From Symbiodinium natans (taxonomy: Eukaryota; Sar; Dinophyceae; Suessiales; Symbiodiniaceae): DNA of 64,000 bases. Within the stretch, counting starts at the first letter, position 1. Every line of letters begins with the position of its first letter. Shown one piece after another: positions 1 to 11,928 of this stretch. The translations under genes were made by a program, and so were the position numbers. The notes below the pieces were generated by a model. The model did no database searches. It saw nothing but the letters and a program-made list of their open reading frames with translations, and was not told where the DNA came from. The DNA is taken from NCBI GenBank assembly GCA_905221605.1, contig CAJNDS010002332.1, forward strand, positions 70,001-134,000, in the 5' to 3' direction.

Positions 1-2299
1 GACGCCTGTCATGGAAGGAAAGCATGGGGAGCTTTGTAGGGCTTCGGCGTGGAGCGTGGCCGAATGGTAGCTTCATGCACCCTGTACAGAGCCTTCTGTG
101 TTTGGCTCGAAGCTCCAATTCTTCAGCCCTTTCGATGTGCGCCCGAAGTACGCGCGACCGAAACTCAAGACAACTCAAGAATGTGCCCCTCAAAGCCCCT
201 GACCTTATGCCTCCCGTTCCGGGCCCATGCATGCCAAGACGCATCTCGCTCAGCCCACCGGTAGTTGTAGGACTGGTGGTCCTGCCAGTAAGAACTCCGC
301 CTTAAGATCCACGGTCACTGACATGCTGATCAATGCTGCCCACAAGCAGACCATGGGAGTCTGTCACTCCGCAAGTCGGAACTGGCATTTCGAAAAAACC
401 AAGCCACACAAACGTGACCACTCCTCCCTGAAGCCTAGTTTCCAATGTTGAACATCAGCAGCTGGTGCATCAGGGGCGAATAATACTGGCGAATACCTTT
501 AAGCGGGAAGAGTGCTTATCCCGCCTTGCAAGGATTGGGCTTCAGATTTCCGGACGCGGGGGTCCTGGTGGAACAAGTACTTCGACAGCTGCGACGGCAT
601 GAAGATGGGCATGTTCATGCCTTTCTCGGGGGGAGGCTTCGGGTTTAGGCTTGTCATTCAGCTCAACCCGCCGGACTGAGGACGCACTGTGCAACGCGTG
701 CTCTTGCGCACTGTGCAGAATGAGTCACTCTTCCTTGCCTTGCCTATCCTCGGTTTCAGCTGACAACCCTCCAGTTAAATCTTTTGAAAGGGCCACACTG
801 GCACATCCTTAGATCTTCCAATTCAAGAGCCGACAATCGAAACTAGGACAAGGAAGAAAGGGCAAGACCCGCCCGAACCTGTAACCCCAGACCCAAATTA
901 AAACTTACACAAAGGAAGAGAGGCTCAATGATTGTAGCTTGGGAATTACGTGGACCCCCTGCAACACAAAAACCCCTGCAAACAATGAAGACACCATAGA
1001 ACTCGTAGAAGGTGATGAGGTCCATGTCGTAAGGCCTTGTCTGAGAGCTACATGGTCCAAAGTTCCCCAACAACTTTCACTTTCTTCGCTTGGGCGTTCT
1101 GCCGCACTTCTTTGGAAGCAGGAACGGGGCCAGAGCCAAGTTCGAACTTGGCTCCCCCACGTTCCCCGTTCTCCGTCTTTCTATCTCCCCCTCTTCCTTC
1201 TTCATCTTCATGTTCTTCTTGCTGGGCTCTGCTTGTCATTGTTCTTTTCTTTTCCTGTCAGCCCTCCCAGCGGTAAAGCAGCGACAAACTGAACACTGAC
1301 AACCGCTGGGCTTAGGATTACAAGTAAGCGCATGACAGCTTTAAGACTTGACAAAAGCCTGGCGGCCACAGGACCACCGCGCGGAACTGCGCAAATGTGC
1401 TGAACTTCCGATCCGTCATCGCCTGGGTGGCTTGAGAATGGCCACGAACCCGAACCGAACCTCTGCCACCTTTTGAGCCTATCAACTGCATGCCCTGCGC
1501 CTCCAATGGCATGCGGCCCTACAGCATGTGTCGGCACTCTAGTGACTCTGGTGCAGGTGGACGCGGAGCCCCAAACCAGATAACGCGAAGTCCAGCCGAA
1601 AAACCTACAGGTTAGCAAGATGTGGTCCTTAAACCGTCTCCTACACGCTGGACCCCCTGAGAGCCAAAGAGTGAAGCAACCAAGTCGGCAGGGGCACGCG
1701 CGTGCTGAAGCCTGAGGACTATGACATGTCGGTAGTGGAGGGCTCAAGTTGCTCTTAAGGTTGGGGTTCCATGTGCCCCCATGAGCCGGGGATTGGGCTT
1801 GTTTTGACCGACTGAAGCATATTGCAACGCCACGAGCATTAGAGACAAAGTGCCAAGAACTTACACTTCTGAGGGTTCTTGCCACCTGCCTAGCCACACG
1901 CGGGGGGTGAACGGGAGGGAAAACTGTTCTGACAGTTGCAAGCCCGAGTTAGGAAATGACGGAGGCAGGCGTATGCGATAGGGAAAAGGTTCAGGGTTTT
2001 CCCTTGCAAGCTCGGGTTGGGGAGGGCTCTCAGGGTTTCGAGTTGGGTTTTCGTGCTGTTTGCCCCGTCTGCTTTGGGTTCCCATGCCCTCCTAGGCAGA
2101 GTGCTACCATCTGCGCCAACACCAGACATCCTTGAGGCTTGAATCCCAAACCCCCCACTCACAGCTCGGGCAACTCGATGCATCAAGCGTGCCCCATAAA
2201 GCCATAAACTCTGCATCCTGGGAGCGGTAGGGATATTGGGTGCTGCTCGCGGACCGGAGCCGACCATCCCCAAGCTGCCAGTCCATGGGATCGCCTCCG

Positions 2300-2390
2300 G
2301 GGGCTCCCCCACCCCACCTCCCCCCCTTTCCCCCCCTTTCCCCCCCTTTCTCCCCTTCCCCCCCCCCCCCCCCCCAAAAAAAAACACCAC
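2300..2390. repeat. C-tract/A-tract element, copy 1
   Basis: A run of C-rich blocks separated by TTT is followed by about 18 C and then 9 A. The sequence just after the A tract (CACCACCCCTCAACCGCG) resembles the sequence after the A tract near 9873 (GACCAGGGCCTCAATCGCG). The two sites therefore look like diverged copies of one dispersed element and not independent homopolymers. Read on the minus strand the order is T tract then G tract. Confidence 0.6.
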
Positions 2391-4616
2391 CCCTCAACCG
2401 CGCAGTCCACACTGCCTCCCATTAGGCGCTGAATGGTGCACATCAAGATCGCCTCATGCGGACCTCGGCTTCGGGACACCCTTCTCAGCAGCAGTTGCAA
2501 CTCCAACCATCCCCCCAATCAACTTGGGATGCGAATGTGCTATAGCCCAAAACTGTACTCCCACACCCGCAACCCTGAACTCTGGTCAAGGCCTCAAAGC
2601 GCAAACACGCAACCCCACGAGGGCCACCTGCCTACACCAGCACCACCATTTTAGCCACAGCCTTCCGTGAATCCATCCAAGCCGCGGTCCAACACCTTAG
2701 CCCAAGACAGCCGGACTGGAGTTTGGGCCAGACATGCGACTTGGTCACTCAAGGCAACCAGCATCCCCGCATCTCAGCCGGGTGAGTTTAGGGTGCTCCG
2801 CTTTTTACTGCGTACCTCCCAGCCGAGGGCTGCCCCTGAATAAAACGCACCTTCAAACCTTGAACCACGCAAAATGCCAGGCCTCTCTAACTCCAACGAC
2901 TCTGTTGACACAAGTACCTGCGGCCCGAGCCACAAGCACCTCAGTGTCTCGCACCGGGATGTGCGTCGCGCCAGTGTAGAGCGCATGCGTCCGGATGATG
3001 GGGAGCCTTCTCTGTAGTCAATTGAGCTTTCAACAGCTCACGGCAAGTTAGACTCAAACCGAAAGCCCTAATCGAGAAACTCGGCTTGCCCCTCTCAGGG
3101 GCCCCGAGCAACTCTCTTAAGGTCTCAGGGGCCATTTTGTGGCGTGCAAACCTGAAGGCGGGGACCCGGCTTCCGGCAGCTGCCTTCCTTTGCTTCAAAC
3201 CTTCCTCTTAACTGCCCCCCTTCCCACCCCCCGAAGAGGCAACAGCCAGCCCAAGCGGCGTGGGCTTGCCAACCTGGTACTCGAACCTGACACTTGGAGC
3301 GCATGACTCCATTCTCTTATTGGGACTAGCATTTGCCTAGGCCTCGAAACCGGCTGAGGGTCATTGTAAACGAGACTTGTCTGGCAACACCTTTGCACCG
3401 ATGGCTTTGTTTAGGGCCCCCCCATACAAAGTTTTAAGGGCTTGCGACTGGCAAGCGAGTGTACATTGGAGGGCTGTAGGCGCCGTTTGTCCTTCATTCA
3501 GAAGTTGAACCCTACTGTAGAAAGGAGATCCGAAGCGAGTTGAGAATCATGTGTACCCGAACAAAACCGTTTAAACGCAAAACCCTCAACCATCAAGCGA
3601 ACCTCAAAAACCCAACCGCGGTGAGTTTCTGTGGGGAACTCGGGCTTCCAAGGTTTGGGGGCTACGCGCTTGACGCCTCGGTACAGCAGGGAAGCAAGGT
3701 AGGAACCTTTGGCAACCCGAAACATCGCCATGCTGTTGTGTGACTGTGAGGGAACATCTTCAAAACTTGGGCGCTGTGGCTTTATCTTGGCTGAGGGCGG
3801 AGCTGCATCTGCAAGAACGGGTCGCTCACTGCAAACTCCTCGTGCGGGCGTCCAAGACTAAACTAAACCATCAAGCTCCGCTTTTTGCGGGTGCCCCATG
3901 GAACCCATTTCGCACCGATGCTGGGCGACAATGACCGGAGCTTGTGATTTTTGTTAGTATTTATATTGCTCTGATATGCTTTGGATGCACGCTGTCTTCG
4001 GGCCGCTTGTGGGAATAATCTCAGACTCTCTTGTTCGGAATCAGGGTTCCTACGTACTGTCTCAACAAAGGAAGTAGCACCAAGTACCTCTGCTTGGCAG
4101 CCATTCGAAGCAGTGACAGATGCTGAGGACTTCAAAAGCGGTAAACCACTGAACCATTTGCATATACATATATATATACATGTAGATTCAATGTAGATTT
4201 ATGAAGTACCATGATAAGATAAAATGTGTTGTAGTGTGGTTTACTATAGTACAATATTTGTGAGATATACTTTCGTATAAAATACTGCTGTATGATATAC
4301 TACTGTAAAATACTCTTTTGTATCATATACTACGGCATTTCACATTCCGCAAAAATACCCTTCAACCTTTTCAACTTTCAAACAAGCAGACGTGCCACAT
4401 CCAAGTCTCCACGTGGTTTCTCTGGGCCATGGCTGCAAAGCGCTCCCAGTATTTCTCGCGGGCCGCCTTTCCAGAACTTTTGCGATGCTGGGAGCTCGAG
4501 CTAAGCGGGTCTCAGGGATGGCTGGGTTGGCGCTTCGAGTCGGCGCTTCAGTCTTTGCGAGTAACACTAACACAGAGCACACCGCAAGCTGTGCGAAACT
4601 GCTAAGAAAGCTCCTC

Positions 4617-4700
4617 TCCTCCCTTCCTCCCTTCCTCCTTCCTCCCTTCCGCCCTTCCTCCCTTCCTCCCTCCCTCCCTCCCTCGCTTCCTTCCCTGTCT
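4617..4700. repeat. Polypyrimidine CTTCC/CCTCC microsatellite
   Basis: This is an imperfect tandem array of TCCCTTCC and TCCCTCCC units, almost free of purines over about 80 bases. It creates artificial open frames on both strands. I see no coding role. Confidence 0.8.
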
Positions 4701-4999
4701 CCATCTTCTTTCCGGGCCGTGCCGAAGCCCCCTCGACTACGAGAGTTGGTGCCTCTCCCTCTCCCTGTCCAGCACACTTCCCAGCTGAAGGTTCGCGCAC
4801 TCGAGCCCACACTCCTAGTGTAAACCCTGTGCACATCTAGACATGCGCTCTGAGCAGTACTGTAGAAGCCACAGTTTGTAATCACAACCACACGACCAAA
4901 AAAAGCGCCTGGTCATCAGGAGCCATGAACCTCGCCATGTCTGCTTGTGACGCATGGAGCATGCTTTGCCATTTCATGTATCCAGGTGCACAGCGCTAA

Positions 5000-5677
5000 A
5001 GCTTTGCAGCCGTTACCACAGTTGAGACTTCTAGGGGTGACAAAATCGTCCACTGCGAGCCGTTTACACCAAGCTGGGAGGCAAGAGCGGGTGGCCGAAG
5101 TACCCCAAGACCGGCAAATCGAGGGACTCGAGCATGAGACACCTGTAGAGTCGCATGTGTCGTTCGTCTTGTTTCACACACGCGAGGCATCTCTGATTTG
5201 GCCTCTTGAGCCTCTTGTGCAGCAGAGGCTTATCCTCTTTGCTTGCGCACCGGCAACACCAAGACGCTGGAGAAAGACGCATCGCTTGATGCATTGGTCC
5301 AACAAGTCCACCTATGTCCACCTTGCCACCTTGCCTATGTCAACTCCTGCGTAGCAGTGAGGCAAGGGGCAAGTAAGCTACAGTGCAGAGCATGATGTCC
5401 ACGTAATTCAGCCGGGCACCTGTCAAGCTTCATTGCAGCTGGATACATGTTCAACACGTGAAAGGGGAGGACAGTTGGCAGGTGACACATACGAGAAGCC
5501 ACGGGCCAAAGCAATCGTGGCTTCCAATGCAGCCCGCGGACATGCGCGAACAAAAACAACCCACACCGACAGTCAGAGAGCGAGGGCCACACCCGCCACG
5601 GCTTCGAACTCCTCTGCCAGCCCGTCAATATCCGTGATGGGATCCTCTGTGTTGTTGGGCAAGATTTTCGAACGCTC

Positions 5678-5711
<34 letters not shown>

Positions 5712-6330
5712 GAGAGAGAGTGTTGCCTTTGGGGGTTGGGTGCTCATCTTGTTCACTCTTCTGGCACAAAGGCAGCCATGCCCACATGTCGGCATCCTTG
5801 GACGTGGCACTGTGCGGGATACGCCGCTGGAAGAGCTGAGAGATCTCCTTTCAAGAGGCACACTGAAGATGCAACTGCTAAGCTTACGCTGCCTGAATAT
5901 GCAACGGTAAAATATGCTGCGCAGGACGCGCTTGAGGACACCCTGTGCCTCCTGAGGTTTACGGCTGTGCTTACAGCCTGCGCTTTCCCGGACCTTTATC
6001 GTCAAGGATCCTAAGACGTGCTAAGCTCGGTGATTAGTTCGAAGCGTGCTCAGCAACCCCGTTTCCAGCACTCGTCATGGATGATGTGCAACATGCACAA
6101 GAAGAACTGCCTGCTGCCTGGCAACATCATCATTTTCGATGCACTTCATCTTAGGATGCCAGTACAGCGTTTCGCAGCGATTTGGCATCCAGACAGGATA
6201 CTGGTCCCGGATAAGGTTCCTTGCAGCACTGAATCTCTGATATCGGGGTTCAAACCAGCATGATGCATGTTCCCGTGTCAAATATGTCAAAAGTTGGGCA
6301 GCATCTCCGGAACGGAAAGACTGCTGCAAT
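5000..6330 (-). other. Possible exons of an unrecognised minus-strand gene
   Basis: Three minus-strand frames look more protein-like than their surroundings: about 6100-6270 (around the residues RNLIRDQYPVWMPN), about 5565-5650 (around EDPITDIDGLAEEFEAV) and about 5064-5300 (around LMLESLDLPVLGYF). They share the strand of all recognised genes in the window and could be exons separated by introns. One such intron would hold the GA/CT microsatellite at 5678. I cannot name a family, place splice sites or exclude chance. Confidence 0.2.
5678..5721. repeat. GA dinucleotide microsatellite
   Basis: An almost pure (GA)n run of about 44 bases, broken once by a C. A second GA array of similar type lies at 18088-18162. 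Confidence 0.9.
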
Positions 6331-9300
6331 CAGAATCCGTGGGGAGCTCTGAGTCTGAGAACCCACGACGTGCAAAAGCACAGCTACCAGACCCTTTGGT
6401 GTTCACCCCAAGCCTCTTAGACTTCCGAAGCCCAGGCTCCGGTAGTGCATCTCGGCCCCAGAAAGGATTCTGAGAAACATGTGGATGGGCTCCGCAGACA
6501 GGGATGCGTGCACCCCCACCTCCCAGACCTCAATGGTCACTGCGGTCAAGACTTGGGTCTGGCCAGCTACAACTGCATGACTTCAACGGCACACTGTAAC
6601 GACGAAGTATCAACGCACATCAAAGGTGCCTCAAGTCTCGAAGGCAATCATTGTCGACTTCATTTGCCACAGCCCCGAGAATGCGCGGCTGTCAATGTTG
6701 GAAAATTTCTGACCCTGACCCCCTGCACACTGGATCTTGCACCCGTAAAAAAAAGCTCGTAACCCCCAACCGCCCTGGAGCTCACATCCTCGAACCCGCG
6801 CTTGCAGTGAAGAGGAGCCTCAATCCGGATCCGTTCGTGCTCGAAGGCCTCTGCCACGTGGACCGCAGCCAAACTTGCTTCCTGGGTCAGGCTCTTTGTC
6901 TTCGACTTGGTCTGCTCTTGTTGCGAGCCCTCGGCGAACCCAAGATTTCACTGTCCGAGCAGGAGAGGTCCACCATGCAGAACAAGGGTCCGCTAGCAGT
7001 TAACCCGCTGGCTATTTAGGCCACCAAACCCACAAAGGGTCAAAACCAAGGAGAACCTGAAAAAGGCTTACGTTCACCCCTCTGAGCCGGCCAGGGCCGT
7101 GCACCGGTACCCTTCACAAGACCTGCCCTTCTCCAAAGCACCCAAAAAAGGGGACCCTGATTCAGAACAGCCCAATGATCTCAAGAAGTCTGCATCGAAG
7201 AAGCTGGTGACGGCTTCAGGGGCATACCATAACCTAGGGACTCCAGAGCTGACATGAGTCGCCGTAACCCCCTTTTGTTTGCTGGAAACGGGGGCTTTCT
7301 GCTGTGATCGTAGTTGTAGCATCGGCGTGTTCCGACTCTTCCGAGCGTCCAGCCATGGTGAGACCAATGCGCCCGGATCAGAAGCCCTAGCATCCCTAGG
7401 CCACCCCCATCCTGTTCTCATATTGGCGCATGATTATCCCATCACATACCTCAAGTAATGCGCTCTTACGTTTTCATATTCTTGCATAATCATACTATTT
7501 CACGAACGTTCTACCGCGAAAAGAGGCCCGGCAGCGAGAACTTACGTCCCCGGGCAGGAGGAAGTCCTTCCGGATGTGTTAAGCTGAGGGAGTGGGAGTT
7601 CTTGACATGGGGCGTCTGCTGCAAGGAACACCTGATTCAAGGTTAGACCACACGAAGCCTACCCATCCAGAAAGCGCAAGAACTGCAGAATCGAAATGCG
7701 AAGAATGGTCCAAGGCCTCTATGGAAAAAGTTGGACCCAAGCATCACAAGGTCAAACCTCGAGCCGAGAATGCGAAACTGACTCGACTCTCCCATCCCTT
7801 GATTGTGAAGACGCTTGTCGCAGAAGGCCCGTAATCCACTGAACGTTCAGAACGTGTTCTTGCATGGAGAACCTCGAAACCGATCCTGATCACGGTCCGC
7901 AGCTTCTATGTTTGAAAGCACATCAGCAAGCGTGATCGGCCAGGCAGAGCCTTGGAACTTCAAAGGGTCAACTCAAACTATCAAGAAAGTCAAGGCTGTG
8001 CGGGTTACAGATCCTCCCCCCCCCCACCCGTGTGGAGCCGAACGTGCTTGAAGCTGCGATGCTGCAATAGCGGCTGACTTTGGCCGAGTAGCTCTCCGTG
8101 AAGTCCAAGGCATGGTTCAGTGTGGAGCCCAGAAGAAAGCTTGCATGCTGCAGCCTTGGGACATGATCACCGAAGGGAACAGATGAGCAGGCAAGGAAAG
8201 AATAGTCAATCTGGGAGCAATCGGGTGAAAGCGTGTGGCACTATGAAGCTTTGGGAAGTTGATGGCAGCCTGGAGCTATGATATATTATCATCACGACGC
8301 CTGAAAATTGGCCAGTCGCAAGCTTCTCCGATCTGGGTGGTCATGCCTCGCTACAACCTCAGCGGGCGGCTCAGCAGCAATTAGAACTTTGAAAGCTCCG
8401 AGGCGTTCAAGAGCCCTGCCAGCTGCCAGATAACGAAAGAAGCCATAAGTGGCAGACTTCTTCCTCTGGGTACCAGTGCGAAGTCTGAGCAAGGGTGACA
8501 AAATCAAATAACGCTGCTCGAAACCAGGTTCCCAGTCAGGCCCAGCCAATCCAGGTTTTGGCCTCTGTAGATCGCCGGGCACACGACTTTCCAACCCAAA
8601 ACCCTCAACTTGCTTCAGCAACCTTGAATCTGCATGCCGCCGAGATGCCCAGAGGGCGGTAACCGCCCCGTACCTGTCAGCACCGAGCGCGAGAAACGAT
8701 GAGGGCTAAAAGTATGTGGGGTACCCTCAATTCTTTCCAGAAACCAACCGTCCGACAATCCCACGTCTTTGGTTTCGACAGAACTTCGTCTGGGGCTAAG
8801 CTTGGCTTTAGGGAACCCGGTGCAATGGAAATCTGCCCAGGTGCAAGCAGAACTGGCTCGGCATGGAGGTTGACGGAGGAGCGTTGCAGCTTGCCTGGAA
8901 GTCGCCTCAATGTCGGTTGCACGTTGGCTTCGAGTTGTCGCTTTCTACATGTGCCAAAAGTGTCAGGAGCATCGCATGCTTGGCTAGTGACTGTTACAGT
9001 CCGACTTGAGGCGATGTTGCTTGTGCTTGACACCGGATTCTTGATAAGTTCTGCTGCATGCTCGTTACTCCACCGCACTCTTGACAGCTACACTGCCACA
9101 TCGACAATGTCAAGTTACACGACTAAAGGCTAGTGAGTAGAGTCGGGGGCACCGTGGCATGCTGCACCGCTGCGAGACAACGCCCATCTGGGAGAAGGCG
9201 GCGATTTTTCACCCATTTGCCAGGCAGGATTACTCAACAGTTATCAGCAACTTCGCAAGAGCGTCGAAGGCTGGAGAAGCGGGACGGGGCTGCAGTCAAG

Positions 9301-9779
9301 GCAAAATCGATGCCAAGCACGGCAGGTCTTCGCGCCCTCACCGAAGCCACAGGCTGGCTCAGAGCCAGAAGCGTCCCTATTGGTCCCTCAATCGAAAGCT
9401 TGGCATCATGCAACAGCGGATCCCCCCAGAAACCACACGACAGACCACAAGCAAAACCAGCAAACAAATTAAGAACTGCAAGCCCAAGGCGCGCATGCCC
9501 TGGGCGGCCCCATAGGCGGCCTCCTGGTCCACCTCCGCAGGACGCCGGGCGTCTCGACGGGGCCTTCTAGTTTCGCCTTCATTGTCTTCCGGTGGTCTTT
9601 CTTCAGAAAGCCGTGAATTCGTCAAGGCTTTGAGGGTCTCAAGCAAATTGGGTCTCGAGGGTTGGGGCACGGGATTGCTTGGCTCAGGAACTTCCGCGGC
9701 GGGGTGGGCGGCATGCTGCGAATCTCGCATCCACAAATGGGTTGCCTTGGCTGAGTCTTCAGCCTCCTCCCTACACGAA

Positions 9780-9834
9780 CGCTCAAGCCTCCCCCGCCAA
9801 CCCCCTCCTCCCCCCCACCCCCCCACCCCCCACC

Positions 9835-9865
<31 letters not shown>

Positions 9866-9873
9866 AAAAAAAG
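9780..9873. repeat. C-tract/A-tract element, copy 2
   Basis: C-rich blocks grade into a run of roughly 20 C followed by about 18 A. The bases after the A tract are similar to those after copy 1 near 2390, so this is probably a second member of one dispersed repeat family. Shorter related tracts (G run at 10702, C run at 48036) may be further relics. Confidence 0.6.
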
Positions 9874-11928
9874 ACCAGGGCCTCAATCGCGGGGCCATGC
9901 AGCTGGAGAAGGCCCTGAGCCTCGACTATGTCACAGGAACATCGTATCGTCCTAACGGTATATTCAGGGACTGTGTAGCTCAGCAGTTCTGCCGAAGTCA
10001 GCTCGATTGTTGCTTTTCAGCTCAAACGTCTCGCCTAATTATACGTCTTCGAGTTCGCTCGCTTCCCTCTCTGCACCAAACCTCCATCAGCTGCAGAACC
10101 CCCAACTTTCAGCAGCCTGATTCCCCTCGTGATCCCGTTTAATCCTATAGAACCTCAACCCCGACATCCATCTCCCAATTGTGGGAAATGCAGCAAGGAA
10201 GCCTTGACGACCAGGTCCACATCTCTGGGGTAGCCTGCTTTCGCATTCGCCTCGACCAACCTGCGACGCGAATCGGAGCCACTGATGCTCGTGGACCAGG
10301 GTCTGTCTGGTGGCGCTTGCAATAGGATGCCAGAACCTAGTAAGGGGTGTGTTCAGAGGGTCTACTGGAGGTTGCCCGGTGCGCTGAGGAGCTTTGCAGG
10401 TTCTAATCCCAAATCTTCGCAGAGCAGGTGGCTGCTGCTTTTTGAAATTGACAAGGCATGGTCGGCGAAGTGTACTGAAGAGCATTTCCTAGAGCTCTCT
10501 CCTTCCTTGACGTGGCCCTCGACCTCGTTTCAACGTAAGAAGCCTAGAGTTTCGAATGCAACTGTAAAGACATGAACCGTTCTCAACCAGGTGTTCCCCT
10601 ATGTGCCTGCGAAAATCCAACCACAAGTCGTCGTCGGTGCCTGAAGCTCGCTGGCATCTCAAGGAGGCGTGGCGTTGAGTTGACGAAGGGACTTCTCTAA
10701 TTTGGGGGGGGGGGGTCCGTTTTAGCTCCTACGATAATGCAGAACGTTGTTTTCGACGCTCACACTAAAAGGCGGAGTGCCCACAGACGTTTCCGCTTTA
10801 CCGTGTCCACTCCCAACGCCGCCCAAGTGGCAATCGAAGAAGTCTGAGCCGATGGTGGCCGCCAGGCAAACAGCCCCTACGAGCCATCGGAGCAGATGGA
10901 GCATGGCATTCGGGCTTGGGATTTGGCTTTGAGGTCTCAGGGGGCCTCTCTCATGTTCGAAGTGGTGCATGAGTGCGGGGGAGGCGAAGAGGGGGAAAGG
11001 GAGGGGTGGGAGGGGGGTTCGGAAGCTGGTGGGGTTGCCTTTGGGAGGCCATGATCCCTGTCCACATGTTCTCGGGTTGCTTGCAGCTATGTTCTCGGGT
11101 TGCTCAGCCAAAAGGCAAAGGACACCCCAGGCTGTTGAATCACAAGCCCTGGCTTCGAACCACCAATGCTTTTGTAACAGTAAGGGCACCGACTGGTTGA
11201 CTGCCGAGAACATGAAAATGATAAAAATGTGCCGTTGGACTGTTCCATCACTCACGACATAAAGCCTGAAGCCCAGCTTTAAAGCAGGTCCCTGCATGAC
11301 GAGCCTACATCCACAGAAACTCTTGCAAAGCTAAACATGCCAAACGCGCACGTCAGAACAGCATGGTTCGAGACATGTCAACCCACAACCAAAAGCAACA
11401 TATGCACACAACTCCATTATCCCAGCTGTGCTCGATAGCCTGGGCTGAATCTGGTTCTGGCAGCTGGCCGGGCTTCCATTATGCCAGCGTAGACCCCGTA
11501 AGAACTTCCCACCACATCTATGATCCTAGGAATCAGGGATGTAGGACAGAACCTGGGCCCCAAAGCCGCCCGTCCTGGGGAGACAGCGTCGAAGCCCTCA
11601 GGGGCGACAGTATTCAGCTTCGACTCCGGGGTCCACAACCAAGTACCCCTACGGCCGTAATTGCTCGGTTCCACAGCAGCTGGGCATCTTCCACATACCT
11701 AGCCCACGGGGGAAGAGGGGGGGGGGGGAGGGGGGAGGGACGAGCAGCGGTGCCAAGATGAACCTGGTGCTCAAGACAAACCCCTCTGGCTTTGGCAACA
11801 GCCTTGCATGACCCCATCATCGGTGAAAGCCATGATGCAGGATCTGGTGGGAAAGAGTGTACGTAGGCTGCTAAATCAGGAGGCGCACTAGACTCCCAAC
11901 AACCATGCGCGTTTAAGAAAGCTGTACC

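Larger units (their letters stand above)
1..11900. other. Region with no recognised gene
   Basis: I recognise no protein family, tRNA or rRNA in this stretch. Open frames are short, occur on both strands and show no family motif. It holds simple repeats (listed separately at 2300, 4617, 5678 and 9780) and an A+T-rich patch around 4150-4340 with TA runs. Many short variants of AACCCTCAA or its complement are scattered through it. Unrecognised exons of a minus-strand gene may exist at 5.0-6.3 kb (separate entry). A minus-strand frame at 8292-8621 stays open for 109 codons but resembles nothing I know. Confidence 0.5.

Noticed and set aside
2104-2518. Gly-rich and Pro-rich frames over the C tract
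   Set aside because: The composition follows directly from the homopolymer tract, and frames on both strands overlap it equally.
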